From Brachyspira hampsonii (GTDB lineage Bacteria; Spirochaetota; Brachyspiria; Brachyspirales; Brachyspiraceae): 64,000 bases of DNA. Below, piece after piece: positions 16,247 to 25,169 of the stretch (position 1 is its first letter; every line of letters starts with the position of its first letter). Under the pieces are notes generated by a model that saw nothing but the letters and a program-made list of their open reading frames with translations, ran no database searches and was not told the DNA's origin. A program made the position numbers and the translations under genes. Location of the stretch: positions 1,364,001 through 1,428,000 of the forward strand of contig NZ_CP019914.1 in the NCBI RefSeq assembly GCF_002214805.1, read 5' to 3'.

Positions 16247-17323
16247 ATGAAAAAAATTCTTATCTCAATCATTACATTAATGAGTTTGCTTCTCATGATT
16301 TCATGCGGAGGAGAAAAAAAATCTGGAGGATATGAACTAGCATTAATAACAGATGTTGGTACTATAGATGACAGATCATTCAATCAAGGAGCTTGGGAAG
16401 GCTTAACAAAATATGCTCAGGAAAAATCCATATCTCATAAATACTATCAGCCATCTCAAAAAACTACTGATGCTTATGTTGATGCTATAGATTTAGCAGT
16501 ATCTGCAGGTGCTAAATTGGTAGTAACTCCGGGATTTTTATTTGAACCTGCTGTATACAGAGCTCAGGATACTCATCCTGGTGTAAGTTTTGTACTTTTA
16601 GACGGTACTCCTCAGGACGGAACTTATACTGATTTTAGAATAGAAACTAATGTTTATTCTGTACTTTATGCTGAGGAGCAGGCAGGATTTTTAGCAGGTT
16701 ATGCTATAGTAAAAGAAGGCTATACTAATTTAGGCGTTATGGCAGGTATGGCAGTTCCTGCTGTTATAAGATTCGGTTACGGATTTGTACAGGGTGCTAA
16801 TTATGCTGCTAAAGAAATGAATATGCCTGTAGGAAGCATAAAAATAAACTACACTTATATAGGAAACTTCAATGCTACTCCTGAAAATCAGACTTTAGCT
16901 ACTTCTTGGTATCAAAGCGGAGTGCAGGTAATATTTGCCCCTGCAGGAGGAGCTGGAAACTCTGTTATGAGTGCCGCTGAACAAAATAACGGATTAGTTA
17001 TAGGTGTTGATATAGATCAAAGTGCTGAATCTCCTACTGTTATTACTTCTGCTATGAAAATGCTTGGAGAATCTGTTTATAATGCTATAGATGATTTTTA
17101 TAATGCCAAATTCCCAGGAGGAAAATCTGTTGTGCTTGATGCTAAAGTTAATGGTATAGGTCTTCCTATGGCTACTTCTAAATTCCAAAAATTCACTCAA
17201 AATGATTATGATACAATATATCAGAAACTTAATATGGGAGAAATAAAAGTTCTTACAGATAAAGATGCTAAAGATGTTAATGAGCTGCCTTTAGATATAG
17301 TTAAAGTTAATTTAATACAATAA
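16247..17323 (+). CDS. Bmp-family nucleoside-binding lipoprotein (copy 3)
   Basis: A 358-residue lipoprotein with lipobox LMISC (C20). The mature N-terminus has DVGTIDDRSFNQGAWEGLTKYAQ, the usual Bmp nucleoside-site start. It differs from copy 2 at scattered positions, for example SAESPTVI in place of SFESPTVI and KMLGESVYNAIDDFYN in place of KLIRESVYNAVDSFYN. It has its own AGGAGA ribosome site and a 64-base leader after copy 2. A strong terminator follows at 17352, so the ABC genes downstream have a separate promoter. Confidence 0.9.
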   Translation: MKKILISIITLMSLLLMISCGGEKKSGGYELALITDVGTIDDRSFNQGAWEGLTKYAQEKSISHKYYQPSQKTTDAYVDAIDLAVSAGAKLVVTPGFLFEPAVYRAQDTHPGVSFVLLDGTPQDGTYTDFRIETNVYSVLYAEEQAGFLAGYAIVKEGYTNLGVMAGMAVPAVIRFGYGFVQGANYAAKEMNMPVGSIKINYTYIGNFNATPENQTLATSWYQSGVQVIFAPAGGAGNSVMSAAEQNNGLVIGVDIDQSAESPTVITSAMKMLGESVYNAIDDFYNAKFPGGKSVVLDAKVNGIGLPMATSKFQKFTQNDYDTIYQKLNMGEIKVLTDKDAKDVNELPLDIVKVNLIQ

Positions 17324-17351
17324 AAGCATTAATTATAAAAATATACACTAG

Positions 17352-17390
17352 GAGATACCTGATTAATATTCAAGGTATCTCTATTTTTTT
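17352..17390 (+). terminator. terminator after the Bmp gene array
   Basis: GAGATACCT (17352-17360) and AGGTATCTC (17373-17381) make a perfect nine-base stem, followed by TATTTTTTT. Confidence 0.85.
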
Positions 17391-17399
17391 TATAAATAT

Positions 17400-17428
17400 T
17401 TGACAATTTAAAATCATTGAACTATATT
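17400..17428 (+). promoter_or_regulatory. promoter of the nucleoside ABC transporter genes
   Basis: TTGACA at 17400-17405, 17 bases, TATATT at 17423-17428. The ATPase gene starts at 17481. Confidence 0.65.
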
Positions 17429-17480
17429 TTATATATAATTGTTTTTAAATAATTATATATAAAATATAATAGGAAATATA

Positions 17481-19010
17481 ATGGAAAATTCAGAATATGT
17501 AGTTGAAATGCTTAATATAACCAAACGCTTTAAAGGTATAATAGCAAATGACAATATTACTATACAATTAAAACGAGGTGAAATACATGCTTTGCTTGGA
17601 GAAAACGGAGCAGGTAAATCTACTTTAATGAGTGTTCTTTTTGGGCTTTATAAACAGGAAGAAGGAATTATTAAAGTTAATGGCAAAGAAGTAAATATTG
17701 ATAACCCTAATACGGCAAATGCTTTGGGAATAGGAATGGTGCATCAGCATTTCAAATTAGTTCATAATTTTACAGCTTTAGAAAATATTATGCTTGGAGT
17801 AGAAACGGTTAAAAACGGAATACTTCAGGTTGATGATGCAAGAAAGAAAGTAATGGAATTAAGTAAAACTTATGGGCTTGAAATTTATCCTGATTCTTTA
17901 ATAAGCGATTTAACTGTAGGTATGCAGCAGAGAGTAGAAATTTTAAAAATGCTATATAAAAATAATAATATACTTATTTTTGATGAGCCTACTGCTGTAC
18001 TTACTCCTAATGAAATAGATGAGCTTATGAAGATAATGAAGTCATTGGTAAAAGAAGGGAAATCTATTCTTTTTATAACTCATAAATTAAATGAAATTAA
18101 AGAAGTTGCTGACAGATGTTCTGTTCTTCGTAAGGGAAAATATATAGGCACTATTGATGTAAAAAGCACTACAAAAGAAGAAATGTCTGAAATGATGGTT
18201 GGAAGAAAGGTATCTTTAGTAGTAGAAAAAACTGAAGCTAAGCCTAAAGATATAATATTATCAGTAAAAGATCTTAATGTTAAATCTCCTCATAGTGAAA
18301 AAAACATAGTTAAAAATGTTTCTTTTGATGTTCGTGCAGGAGAGATAGTATGTATTGCAGGTATTGACGGAAACGGACAAAGCGAACTCATATATGCTCT
18401 TACCGGTCTTATAGATATGGCAAGCGGAAGCATTCATTTAAATGGCAAAGACATAACTAATCTATCAATAAGAAATAAAACTTTAAGCGGAATAGGTCAT
18501 ATTCCAGAAGACAGACATAAACATGGGCTTGTGCTTGATTATACTCTAGCTGAAAATACTATACTTCAGACATATTTTACAGATAAATTTCAAAAAAATG
18601 GATTTTTAAAGTTTAAAGAAATAGACAATTATGCTGATGAATTAATAAAAAGATTTGATATAAGAAGTGCTGAAGGCTCTAAAACTATAGCAAGAAGTAT
18701 GTCCGGAGGAAATCAGCAGAAGGTAATTATAGCAAGAGAGATAGACAGAAATCCAGACTTACTTATAGCAGTTCAGCCTACAAGGGGACTTGATGTAGGT
18801 GCTATAGAATATATACATAAAGAATTAATTGCTCAAAGGGATAATGGAAAGGCTGTTTTACTTGTTTCATTAGAGCTTGATGAGGTTATGAATTTAAGCG
18901 ACAGAATATTGGTTATATATGAGGGTGAGATAGTAGCTAATGTTCTTAATAAAGATTTAACTATTAATGAACTTGGTCTTTATATGGCAGGCTCTAAGAG
19001 AAGTGCTTAA
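17481..19010 (+). CDS. nupO: nucleoside ABC transporter, duplicated ATPase
   Basis: A 509-residue protein with two ABC domains, like NupO/RbsA. The first has Walker A GENGAGKST, the signature DLTVGMQQRVEILKML (degenerate) and Walker B ILIFDEPTAVLTP. The second has a degenerate Walker A, GIDGNGQSE, the signature MSGGNQQKVIIAREI and a Walker B-like segment where the usual DEPTRG reads VQPTRGLDVGAIEY. This pattern is normal for sugar/nucleoside importers in which only one site hydrolyses ATP. With the two permeases downstream and the Bmp lipoproteins upstream it forms a nucleoside importer (inference from family and context). AGGAAATATA precedes the ATG. Confidence 0.9.
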   Translation: MENSEYVVEMLNITKRFKGIIANDNITIQLKRGEIHALLGENGAGKSTLMSVLFGLYKQEEGIIKVNGKEVNIDNPNTANALGIGMVHQHFKLVHNFTALENIMLGVETVKNGILQVDDARKKVMELSKTYGLEIYPDSLISDLTVGMQQRVEILKMLYKNNNILIFDEPTAVLTPNEIDELMKIMKSLVKEGKSILFITHKLNEIKEVADRCSVLRKGKYIGTIDVKSTTKEEMSEMMVGRKVSLVVEKTEAKPKDIILSVKDLNVKSPHSEKNIVKNVSFDVRAGEIVCIAGIDGNGQSELIYALTGLIDMASGSIHLNGKDITNLSIRNKTLSGIGHIPEDRHKHGLVLDYTLAENTILQTYFTDKFQKNGFLKFKEIDNYADELIKRFDIRSAEGSKTIARSMSGGNQQKVIIAREIDRNPDLLIAVQPTRGLDVGAIEYIHKELIAQRDNGKAVLLVSLELDEVMNLSDRILVIYEGEIVANVLNKDLTINELGLYMAGSKRSA

Positions 19011-19063
19011 AGTTTATTGTAATACTAATAAAATTGTATTTAATATTTTATACGAATTGAACT

Positions 19064-19912
19064 ATGAAAATTAATAAAGATTTTAATGTTTTAAATGATT
19101 ATTTTGTTAGGTATCTTTTCTCTGATAAAGGAAGTGAGGCAATATTGCTTGATTTTATTAATTCAACAATGCTTGACGCTGGTATGAAAACTTTTAGGTC
19201 GGTGGAAATTCTTACACCTTTCAATTATAAAGAAAATTATGAGGATAAAGAAACAATTGCAGATGTTAAATGCATAACTCAAAATGGCTCAGTTGTTATA
19301 ATAGAGATTCAGCTTCAAGGCAATTCAAGATTTCCAGAGAGAATATTATACTATTGGGCTTCTAATTACAGTAAACTTTTAAAGCAAGGTGAAAAATACG
19401 ATGCACTAACTCCTGTAATAAGTATTAATTTGCTTAATTTTAATTTAGATGATAGTAATAATACACATTCCTGCTATATGATTTATAATACAGTTAATCA
19501 GAGACTTTTGACAGACCATTTACAAATACATATAATTGAGCTTAAAAAATTTCAGGATAATTCATTAAAAGCTGACTTAAATTGCTGGCTTAAATTTTTC
19601 ACTATAAAAGAAAATGATAATAGGGAGGTTATAATGTCTGAATTAGTAAAAGAAAAACCTATAATGGAAGAAGTACAGAGAAGATATAATAATTTTATTA
19701 AAGACAAATTAATGATGAATGAATATGATAAAAGACAAGCATATTTATACGGTAATCAGATAATGCTTGAAGAAGAAAGAAGGTTAGGTATTGAAGATGG
19801 TAAAAAAGAACAGCAGATATCTATAGCTAGAAATATGAAAGAAGAAAACATGGACATTAATCTTATTTGTAAATTAACAGGCTTGAGTATGGAAGAAGTA
19901 AAAAACTTGTAA
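19064..19912 (+). CDS. Rpn-family recombination-promoting nuclease (PD-(D/E)XK)
   Basis: A 282-residue protein of the Rpn/YhgA-like family, often labelled PD-(D/E)XK nuclease family transposase. It begins NKDFNVLNDYFVRYLFSDKGSEAILLDFINSTL-like. It carries the nuclease core ETIADVKCITQNGSVVIIEIQLQGNSRFPERILYYWASNY, in which D and E-x-Q are the expected metal-binding residues. The C-terminal third is helical and ends in a small MKEENMDINLICKLTGLSMEEV module common to this family. It lies between the ATPase and the first permease of one transporter, 53 bases after one and 60 before the other. It has no clear ribosome site and no inverted repeats at its borders. It probably entered the operon as a selfish or accessory gene. 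Confidence 0.85.
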   Translation: MKINKDFNVLNDYFVRYLFSDKGSEAILLDFINSTMLDAGMKTFRSVEILTPFNYKENYEDKETIADVKCITQNGSVVIIEIQLQGNSRFPERILYYWASNYSKLLKQGEKYDALTPVISINLLNFNLDDSNNTHSCYMIYNTVNQRLLTDHLQIHIIELKKFQDNSLKADLNCWLKFFTIKENDNREVIMSELVKEKPIMEEVQRRYNNFIKDKLMMNEYDKRQAYLYGNQIMLEEERRLGIEDGKKEQQISIARNMKEENMDINLICKLTGLSMEEVKNL

Positions 19913-19972
19913 GCGTACTAGCTAACAAGTTTCATAAATATTAATAATGTATTGTTATAAAAGGAGTGCTTA

Positions 19973-21088
19973 ATGGATTTCAAAGATAAATTGGCTGATA
20001 TTTTGGAGAAAGAAGGATTTGTTAATATATTTTCTTCTTTTCTCGCTATTATTATAGGCTTGCTTCTAGGGCTTATAATACTTCTTATAAGTAATGTTCA
20101 TGATGCTTTCCCAGCTTTTATGACAATACTTTCAGGCGGTTTTTCAGGCGGAAGCAGAGGATTGGGACAGGTTATATACACTGCCACACCTCTAATACTT
20201 ACAGGGCTTTCTGTGGGATTTGCTTTTAAAAACGGACTTTTTAATATAGGAGCTCCCGGACAATTTATAGTGGGTGCTTATGCTGCTGTATTGGTTGCAG
20301 TAAAATGTACCTTTCTTCCTCCTGCTTTGCATTGGATTATTGCTTTGCTTGTTTCTTTTATAGCCGGAGGACTTTGGGCTTATTTACCTGGTTTTTTAAA
20401 GGCTCATTTCAATGTTAATGAAGTTATTTCAAGTATTATGATGAATTATATTGGAATGTATTTAGTTAATTATCTAGTTACGCTTACAGTTTATGATATG
20501 CTTAAAAATCAGTCTCAGAATATTCCTCCTTCTTCTATGATTCCTACTATGGGGCTTAATACTATATTTAAAGGTTCAAGTGCTAACGGAGGTTTTTTCA
20601 TTGCTGTGATAGTAGTCATAATAGTATATATAATACTTTCAAAAACTACATTCGGTTTCGAGCTTAAAGCATGCGGACTAAATAAAGATGCAAGTAAATA
20701 TGCCGGAATCAACGAAAAAAGAAATATAATTCTTTCTATGGTTATAGCTGGTGCTTTGGCAGGACTTGGAGGAGGACTTTTATATCTTTCAGGAGTAGGA
20801 AAGCATATAGAGGTTGTTGATGTACTTGCTGAGGAAGGATTTATGGGAATACCTATTGCCTTGCTTGGACTTTCTCACCCTATAGGTATATTGATAGCAG
20901 GGCTTTTCATTGCTCATATTACTGTAGGAGGTTTTTATATGCAGATATATGACTTTACTCCGGAAATTATAGAGATGATAATATCTGCTATAATATATTT
21001 CAGTGCTTTTGCTTTGCTTTTTAAATCCATTGTTGGATTTATATCTAAAAAGATAATCAAAAAAGAAGAAAAGAATGCTAATGAGTAA
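19973..21088 (+). CDS. nupP: nucleoside ABC transporter permease (NupP type)
   Basis: A 371-residue BPD_transp_2 (LivH/RbsC-like) permease with about ten membrane segments. Marks include SGGFSGGSRGLGQVIYTATPLILTGLSVGFAFKNGLFNIGAPGQFIVGAYAA and FNVNEVISSIMMNYIGMY, both characteristic of Bmp-type nucleoside permeases. KACGLNKDASKYAGIN is the loop that contacts the ATPase. AAAGGAG precedes the ATG. It is followed by its partner permease after 39 bases. The Rpn gene separates it from the ATPase gene but probably does not break cotranscription. Confidence 0.9.
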   Translation: MDFKDKLADILEKEGFVNIFSSFLAIIIGLLLGLIILLISNVHDAFPAFMTILSGGFSGGSRGLGQVIYTATPLILTGLSVGFAFKNGLFNIGAPGQFIVGAYAAVLVAVKCTFLPPALHWIIALLVSFIAGGLWAYLPGFLKAHFNVNEVISSIMMNYIGMYLVNYLVTLTVYDMLKNQSQNIPPSSMIPTMGLNTIFKGSSANGGFFIAVIVVIIVYIILSKTTFGFELKACGLNKDASKYAGINEKRNIILSMVIAGALAGLGGGLLYLSGVGKHIEVVDVLAEEGFMGIPIALLGLSHPIGILIAGLFIAHITVGGFYMQIYDFTPEIIEMIISAIIYFSAFALLFKSIVGFISKKIIKKEEKNANE

Positions 21089-21127
21089 TTAGTAAAGAAT
21101 AGAAAATATAAAGGAGATTTTATTAAA

Positions 21128-22081
21128 ATGGAAACAATTTATTTTTTAGTACAGCAGACAATGTTTTTTTCTATTCCGCTTTTGCTTGTAGCATTAGGTG
21201 GAATGTTTTCTGAAAGAAGTGGGGTTGTTAATATTGCTCTTGAAGGAATAATGATAATAGGAGCTTTTGCCGGAATATTTTTTATAAGCAGATTAGGTGC
21301 TAATTTCCCGCCTATGATAACATTATTTTTAGCGATGATTATATCAGCTTTATCCGGTATTGTATTTTCTCTTCTTCATGCTTATGCTGCTATTAGTATG
21401 AGTGCAGATCAGGTTATAAGCGGTACAGCTTTAAATATATTTGCTCCTGCTTTTGCTATATATGTTACAAGAGCCATTCAAACCGTTCAGCAAATAAGTT
21501 TCGTTAATAACTTTAGAATAGAATCTGTACCTATACTTGGAAGCATTCCTATAATAGGAGGACTATTTTTCAAAAACACATATATAACAACATATATAGG
21601 ATTTATAATATTAGCTTTATCTTGGTTTGTACTTTATAAAACTAGATTTGGGCTTAGATTAAGAAGCTGCGGAGAATATCCTCAGGCTGCCGATTCTGTT
21701 GGTATTAATGTTTATAAAATGCGTTATATTGGTGTTGCTATATCAGGGGCTTTGGGAGGTTTAGGAGGATTAGTATTTGTTATTCCTACTTCTACAAACT
21801 TCAATGCCACTGTTGCAGGATACGGATTTTTAGCTTTGGCAGTATTAATATTCGGACAATGGAAGCCTATGAAAATACTTTATGCAGCTTTCTTCTTCGG
21901 ACTTATGAAAACTTTAGCTTCTGCTTATTCCGGAATACCTATACTTGCAAGTCTTCCTATATCCAATAACATATATAAGATGATTCCTTATATTACAACT
22001 ATAATAGTGCTTGCATTTACTTCTAAAAATTCTCAGGCTCCTAAGGCATCAGGCATTCCTTATGATAAGGGAGCTAGATGA
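21128..22081 (+). CDS. nupQ: nucleoside ABC transporter permease (NupQ type)
   Basis: A 317-residue BPD_transp_2 permease, shorter than its partner as is usual. Marks are LVALGGMFSERSGVVNIALEGIMIIGAFAG, SADQVISGTALNIFAPAFAIYVTR and the ATPase-contact loop LRSCGEYPQAADSVGINVYKMRY. The C-terminus ends in a short polar tail. AAGGAG is ten bases before the start. It is the last gene of the transporter, followed by a small inverted-repeat element containing a strong hairpin that may end transcription. Confidence 0.9.
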   Translation: METIYFLVQQTMFFSIPLLLVALGGMFSERSGVVNIALEGIMIIGAFAGIFFISRLGANFPPMITLFLAMIISALSGIVFSLLHAYAAISMSADQVISGTALNIFAPAFAIYVTRAIQTVQQISFVNNFRIESVPILGSIPIIGGLFFKNTYITTYIGFIILALSWFVLYKTRFGLRLRSCGEYPQAADSVGINVYKMRYIGVAISGALGGLGGLVFVIPTSTNFNATVAGYGFLALAVLIFGQWKPMKILYAAFFFGLMKTLASAYSGIPILASLPISNNIYKMIPYITTIIVLAFTSKNSQAPKASGIPYDKGAR

Positions 22082-22113
22082 TAAATTTACTAGGTAATTG
22101 TAATAATTTTTAG

Positions 22114-22311
22114 TAGACTTGTTTCAAAACTACTTGATAAGATTATATATAGTATTTTTATAATTGATAAATTATAAAAATACTATTTTACATGTTGCAC
22201 AAACTATCACTTTAATATATAAGTATGCATTCCTTTTGCTTATCGCCGCAGGAGTACTTTGTAGAGCTAGTCCCCACAAAATTATAAAAAATTAGTTTCG
22301 AAACAAATCTA
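22114..22311. mobile_element. small inverted-repeat element (MITE-like) with internal hairpin
   Basis: TAGACTTGTTTCAAAACTA (22114-22132) and TAGTTTCGAAACAAATCTA (22293-22311) are inverted repeats with two mismatches, 198 bases end to end. Inside is a perfect 17-base hairpin with a GATA loop (22149-22165 with 22170-22186) and a block near 22231-22278 that is clearly richer in G+C than its surroundings. No reading frame is present. A TA at both ends could be a target duplication, but this is weak. The hairpin may serve as terminator of the permease gene. The rest of 22312-22422 holds nothing I can name. Confidence 0.45.
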
Positions 22312-22422
22312 TTCATAAAATAATTTAACTGTATAAAAATACAAAATCACTATTGTATATCTTATTTTTATAATTAATTGTTAGTATAATTAAATATTTT
22401 GTTATATAGTATTTACATAATC

Positions 22423-22451
22423 TTGACTTTATATTATACTTTTCATATACT
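22423..22451 (+). promoter_or_regulatory. sigma-70 promoter for a small gene
   Basis: TTGACT at 22423-22428, 17 bases, TATACT at 22446-22451. The ATG is at 22479 with AAAAGGAG upstream. Confidence 0.65.
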
Positions 22452-22478
22452 GTAAAATATGTAAAAAGGAGTTTGATT

Positions 22479-22751
22479 ATGGTAAATTATGATAAATTAA
22501 ATGGACTAACGGAAAATTTGGATCATGAAAATTTATTGTGTAATGCTGTAGAAATAGATGAATTATTAAAAGATAATATGGAATTAGATGATATTCTAAC
22601 AGAGAATCTATTTGTATTATCATTTGAATTATTGGATATGATAAAGTCAAATCCTTCAAAATATCAAATATCAAATATTGAAGATAATGAAAAAGTTAAA
22701 GCACTATCTAATATAATAAAAAAAATGGAATTATATTTCATAGAGTTTTAA
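22479..22751 (+). CDS. small acidic protein of unknown function
   Basis: A 90-residue acidic, Leu/Asn/Asp-rich protein, predicted fully helical with no signal peptide or membrane segment. It has a good promoter and an AAAAGGAG site eight bases before the ATG at 22479; a TTG two codons upstream is less likely. I recognise no family. It ends four bases before the convergent glycosyltransferase gene. Confidence 0.55.
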   Translation: MVNYDKLNGLTENLDHENLLCNAVEIDELLKDNMELDDILTENLFVLSFELLDMIKSNPSKYQISNIEDNEKVKALSNIIKKMELYFIEF

Positions 22752-22754
22752 AAA

Positions 22755-24548
22755 TTATTTTTTTATAAGTCCTTTAATAAATCCTTTTATAAAGAAAAAG
22801 CCGTAAGTTAAATGGGATAGAAATATACCTATAGCCTTAAAAAAACCCTTTATAGGAGATAATGTACTAATCCAGCTTCCAAGCAGACATAATGCATAGA
22901 AACTGTGAGGAAATAATAATAAAGCTAAAAATATATTTTTATTAATAGCCGGTATATAAGTATTTAAAACTTTAGGCAAATCAAAATATAATGCAAAAGG
23001 CACAAATATAGTATAGAGTAAAAATACTGAAGGTATAAAATAAGACAAACTCAAAGAATTACCTCCAAACCTTTTAACAAAATATCCCCTATGCCAAGCA
23101 TAACCTTTAAGCTGTTTAAAATGCCCAAAAAATAAATCTCTTCTATGATGATATACTAATGCTTCAGGAGTATATAATATCTTTTCATTTGCTTTCATAA
23201 TATTATTGCAAAGTATGGTATCCTCACCAGGCCAATACTCACTGTCAAAGCCTCCTACCATATCATAAAGCTCTCTTGTTATAATAAAATTGCAGCTTGG
23301 ATAATCATTAACATACTGCACCTTATCTGGTACATATCTAGCCTTATGCTTTCCGCTCATAAGTGTTGAACTATAAATAAGTCCGCTTATCTGTTTTGAG
23401 AAATTATCTTTAGGTGTATTTACTGCAGGTCCGCCAAGGGCATAAACTTTTTTACTTTCCATTGCTCTTAATGCATTTAAAAGCCAATCTTTTTCCGGGT
23501 ATGTATCATCATCTAAAAATGCTAATATACTTCCTTTTGACTTTTTCACCCCCATTGCTCTTTTTATAGCTGGAGGAAACTCCCCTGTTTCTATAATTTT
23601 TATTCTAGAATCTTTAAATAATTCTATATTAATTTCATCATCAGAATATTTATCCGGAAGTATTATAACTTCAAAGTTCGTATATATCTGATCAAGCAAA
23701 TACTGTGTTTCTTCTTTTATATAATCATTAATTTTTTTTAAGGGTATTATAATACTTACAAGAGGTTTTTCTTTAAGCTCAGAAAATAAATCTCTATAAA
23801 AGTGTACTATATTAAGCCTATAAAATATTGCCAAAGTATCAATAAATGTTCTCCACAGAATCGGAAACTTAATAAATCCAAAATGTCTGTTTGGATTAAC
23901 TATAACAGGTGCTGATACTATTTTTTTACCATTTGAATTGCATGCCGCTAAAACTTCCAAATCATAGGCAAATGCTTTTACCAATATTCTTGGAAAAATA
24001 TTTATAACAGCATCTCTTTTGAAAAGTTTTAATCCTGTCTGAGTATCCTGTATAGGAAGATGAAAAAATATTTTAACAAACATAAAATATATAAAAGATA
24101 TTAATTTTCTTATATTAGAATAATTAACTACAGAATCTTTATGTCTTTTAGAGCCTATAACGACATCAGCATTTTCTTTTTGCATAATCACAAAAAAATT
24201 TTCTAATTGAGAAGGATCAATTTCCATATCGCCGTCGCAGAATATAATATACTCTCCGTTGGAAACTTCGCATGCCCTTTTTAAAGCATGTCCTTTTCCC
24301 TGATTTTCTATTGCATAAACTCCTATCATATTTTTTAAGTTTGAGTTTATATTATTTTTTTGAAAGTTTGAGCATAATTTTTTTATTTCTTCTTTAGAAT
24401 TATCGCTGCTGCCGTCATCTGAAATAATTATTTCAAAGTTCATTAAAAATGGCGAAACTTTTTCTATAAGTATATTGATATTTTTTTCTATTGTATTTTC
24501 TATATTATAAACAGGAACTAATATAGATACTAATTCATTTATTTTCAT
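22755..24548 (-). CDS. two-domain family 2 glycosyltransferase with membrane tail
   Basis: A 597-residue protein with two GT2 domains in tandem. Domain 1 (about 5-235) is DPM-synthase-like: SILVPVYNIENTI, IIISDDGSSDNS, IIFCDGDMEID and IQDTQTGLKLFKRDAV. Domain 2 (about 258-500) has SIIIPLKKINDYI, a degenerate nucleotide site, then LAFLDDDTYPEKDWL, GGFDSEYWPGEDTIL and YHHRRDLFFGHFKQLKGYAWHRGYF, typical of processive or polysaccharide GT2 enzymes. The last 110 residues have three or four membrane segments. It probably moves sugars onto a lipid carrier or glycan at the inner membrane. Donor and acceptor are unknown. No other glycan gene is next to it. Confidence 0.85.
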   Translation of the reverse strand: MKINELVSILVPVYNIENTIEKNINILIEKVSPFLMNFEIIISDDGSSDNSKEEIKKLCSNFQKNNINSNLKNMIGVYAIENQGKGHALKRACEVSNGEYIIFCDGDMEIDPSQLENFFVIMQKENADVVIGSKRHKDSVVNYSNIRKLISFIYFMFVKIFFHLPIQDTQTGLKLFKRDAVINIFPRILVKAFAYDLEVLAACNSNGKKIVSAPVIVNPNRHFGFIKFPILWRTFIDTLAIFYRLNIVHFYRDLFSELKEKPLVSIIIPLKKINDYIKEETQYLLDQIYTNFEVIILPDKYSDDEINIELFKDSRIKIIETGEFPPAIKRAMGVKKSKGSILAFLDDDTYPEKDWLLNALRAMESKKVYALGGPAVNTPKDNFSKQISGLIYSSTLMSGKHKARYVPDKVQYVNDYPSCNFIITRELYDMVGGFDSEYWPGEDTILCNNIMKANEKILYTPEALVYHHRRDLFFGHFKQLKGYAWHRGYFVKRFGGNSLSLSYFIPSVFLLYTIFVPFALYFDLPKVLNTYIPAINKNIFLALLLFPHSFYALCLLGSWISTLSPIKGFFKAIGIFLSHLTYGFFFIKGFIKGLIKK

Positions 24549-24656
24549 AATTTACATTTCAATTAATAAATTTTATAGTTAAATAAAGTACAAAGTATTA
24601 TACAAAAACTATTAATCAAAGTCAAATTTGATAATACTTTATAATAATTAACAAAA

Positions 24657-25169
24657 TTAAGGTATATTTATTGCTTTAGGATCAGTATCTTTTTTTTCTA
24701 CAAACCAATCCTCTTCATTATTAGGATCCATCTCTGCTATTTTTTCAAGTCCCATACATATATATGTACCCTTAGCAGTTACAGCAACTTTATCATCATT
24801 AAGAAGTATATATCCCTCTCCTTCAAATATTCTCCCGTCTCCAGAAGTAATTTTTCCTATTATTCTTATCTCTTCATTAATAGGCACAGGTCTTTTATAT
24901 TTTGTTGTAAGTGTCATAGTAACACCCCATTTATCTTCACCTGTATAAGGCATCATAGCCCTTCCTATAGTTTCATCTAAAATAGCTGCAAGTATACCGC
25001 CATGAACTCTTGAAGGATAACCCTGATGCACATCTTTAAAAGTTACTAAAGCACATAATGATTTATCTTCCAACTCATAAAACTCTGCTTTCAAACTCAA
25101 ATCATTTTTAAATCCGCATACAAGACACATTCTAGAATTATTCTGCTTATTCAGAACTTTTAATTCCAT
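24657..25169 (-). CDS. PaaI-type hotdog-fold thioesterase
   Basis: A 170-residue hotdog-fold protein. The core SRVHGGILAAILDETIGRAMMPYT contains the H-G-G-x-x-A-x-x-D-E motif of PaaI/YdiI-type acyl-CoA thioesterases. An N-terminal CLVCGFKNDLSL hints at a metal-binding knuckle, seen in a subgroup of these proteins. An acidic 25-residue tail follows the domain. It probably hydrolyses acyl-CoA in the cytoplasm; the substrate is unknown. It is a single gene with a weak upstream ribosome site. Confidence 0.85.
   Translation of the reverse strand: MELKVLNKQNNSRMCLVCGFKNDLSLKAEFYELEDKSLCALVTFKDVHQGYPSRVHGGILAAILDETIGRAMMPYTGEDKWGVTMTLTTKYKRPVPINEEIRIIGKITSGDGRIFEGEGYILLNDDKVAVTAKGTYICMGLEKIAEMDPNNEEDWFVEKKDTDPKAINIP

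Noticed and set aside
22231-22278. Possible tRNA or rRNA fragment in the G+C-rich block
   Set aside because: No cloverleaf or known rRNA motif could be drawn; left as part of the inverted-repeat element.
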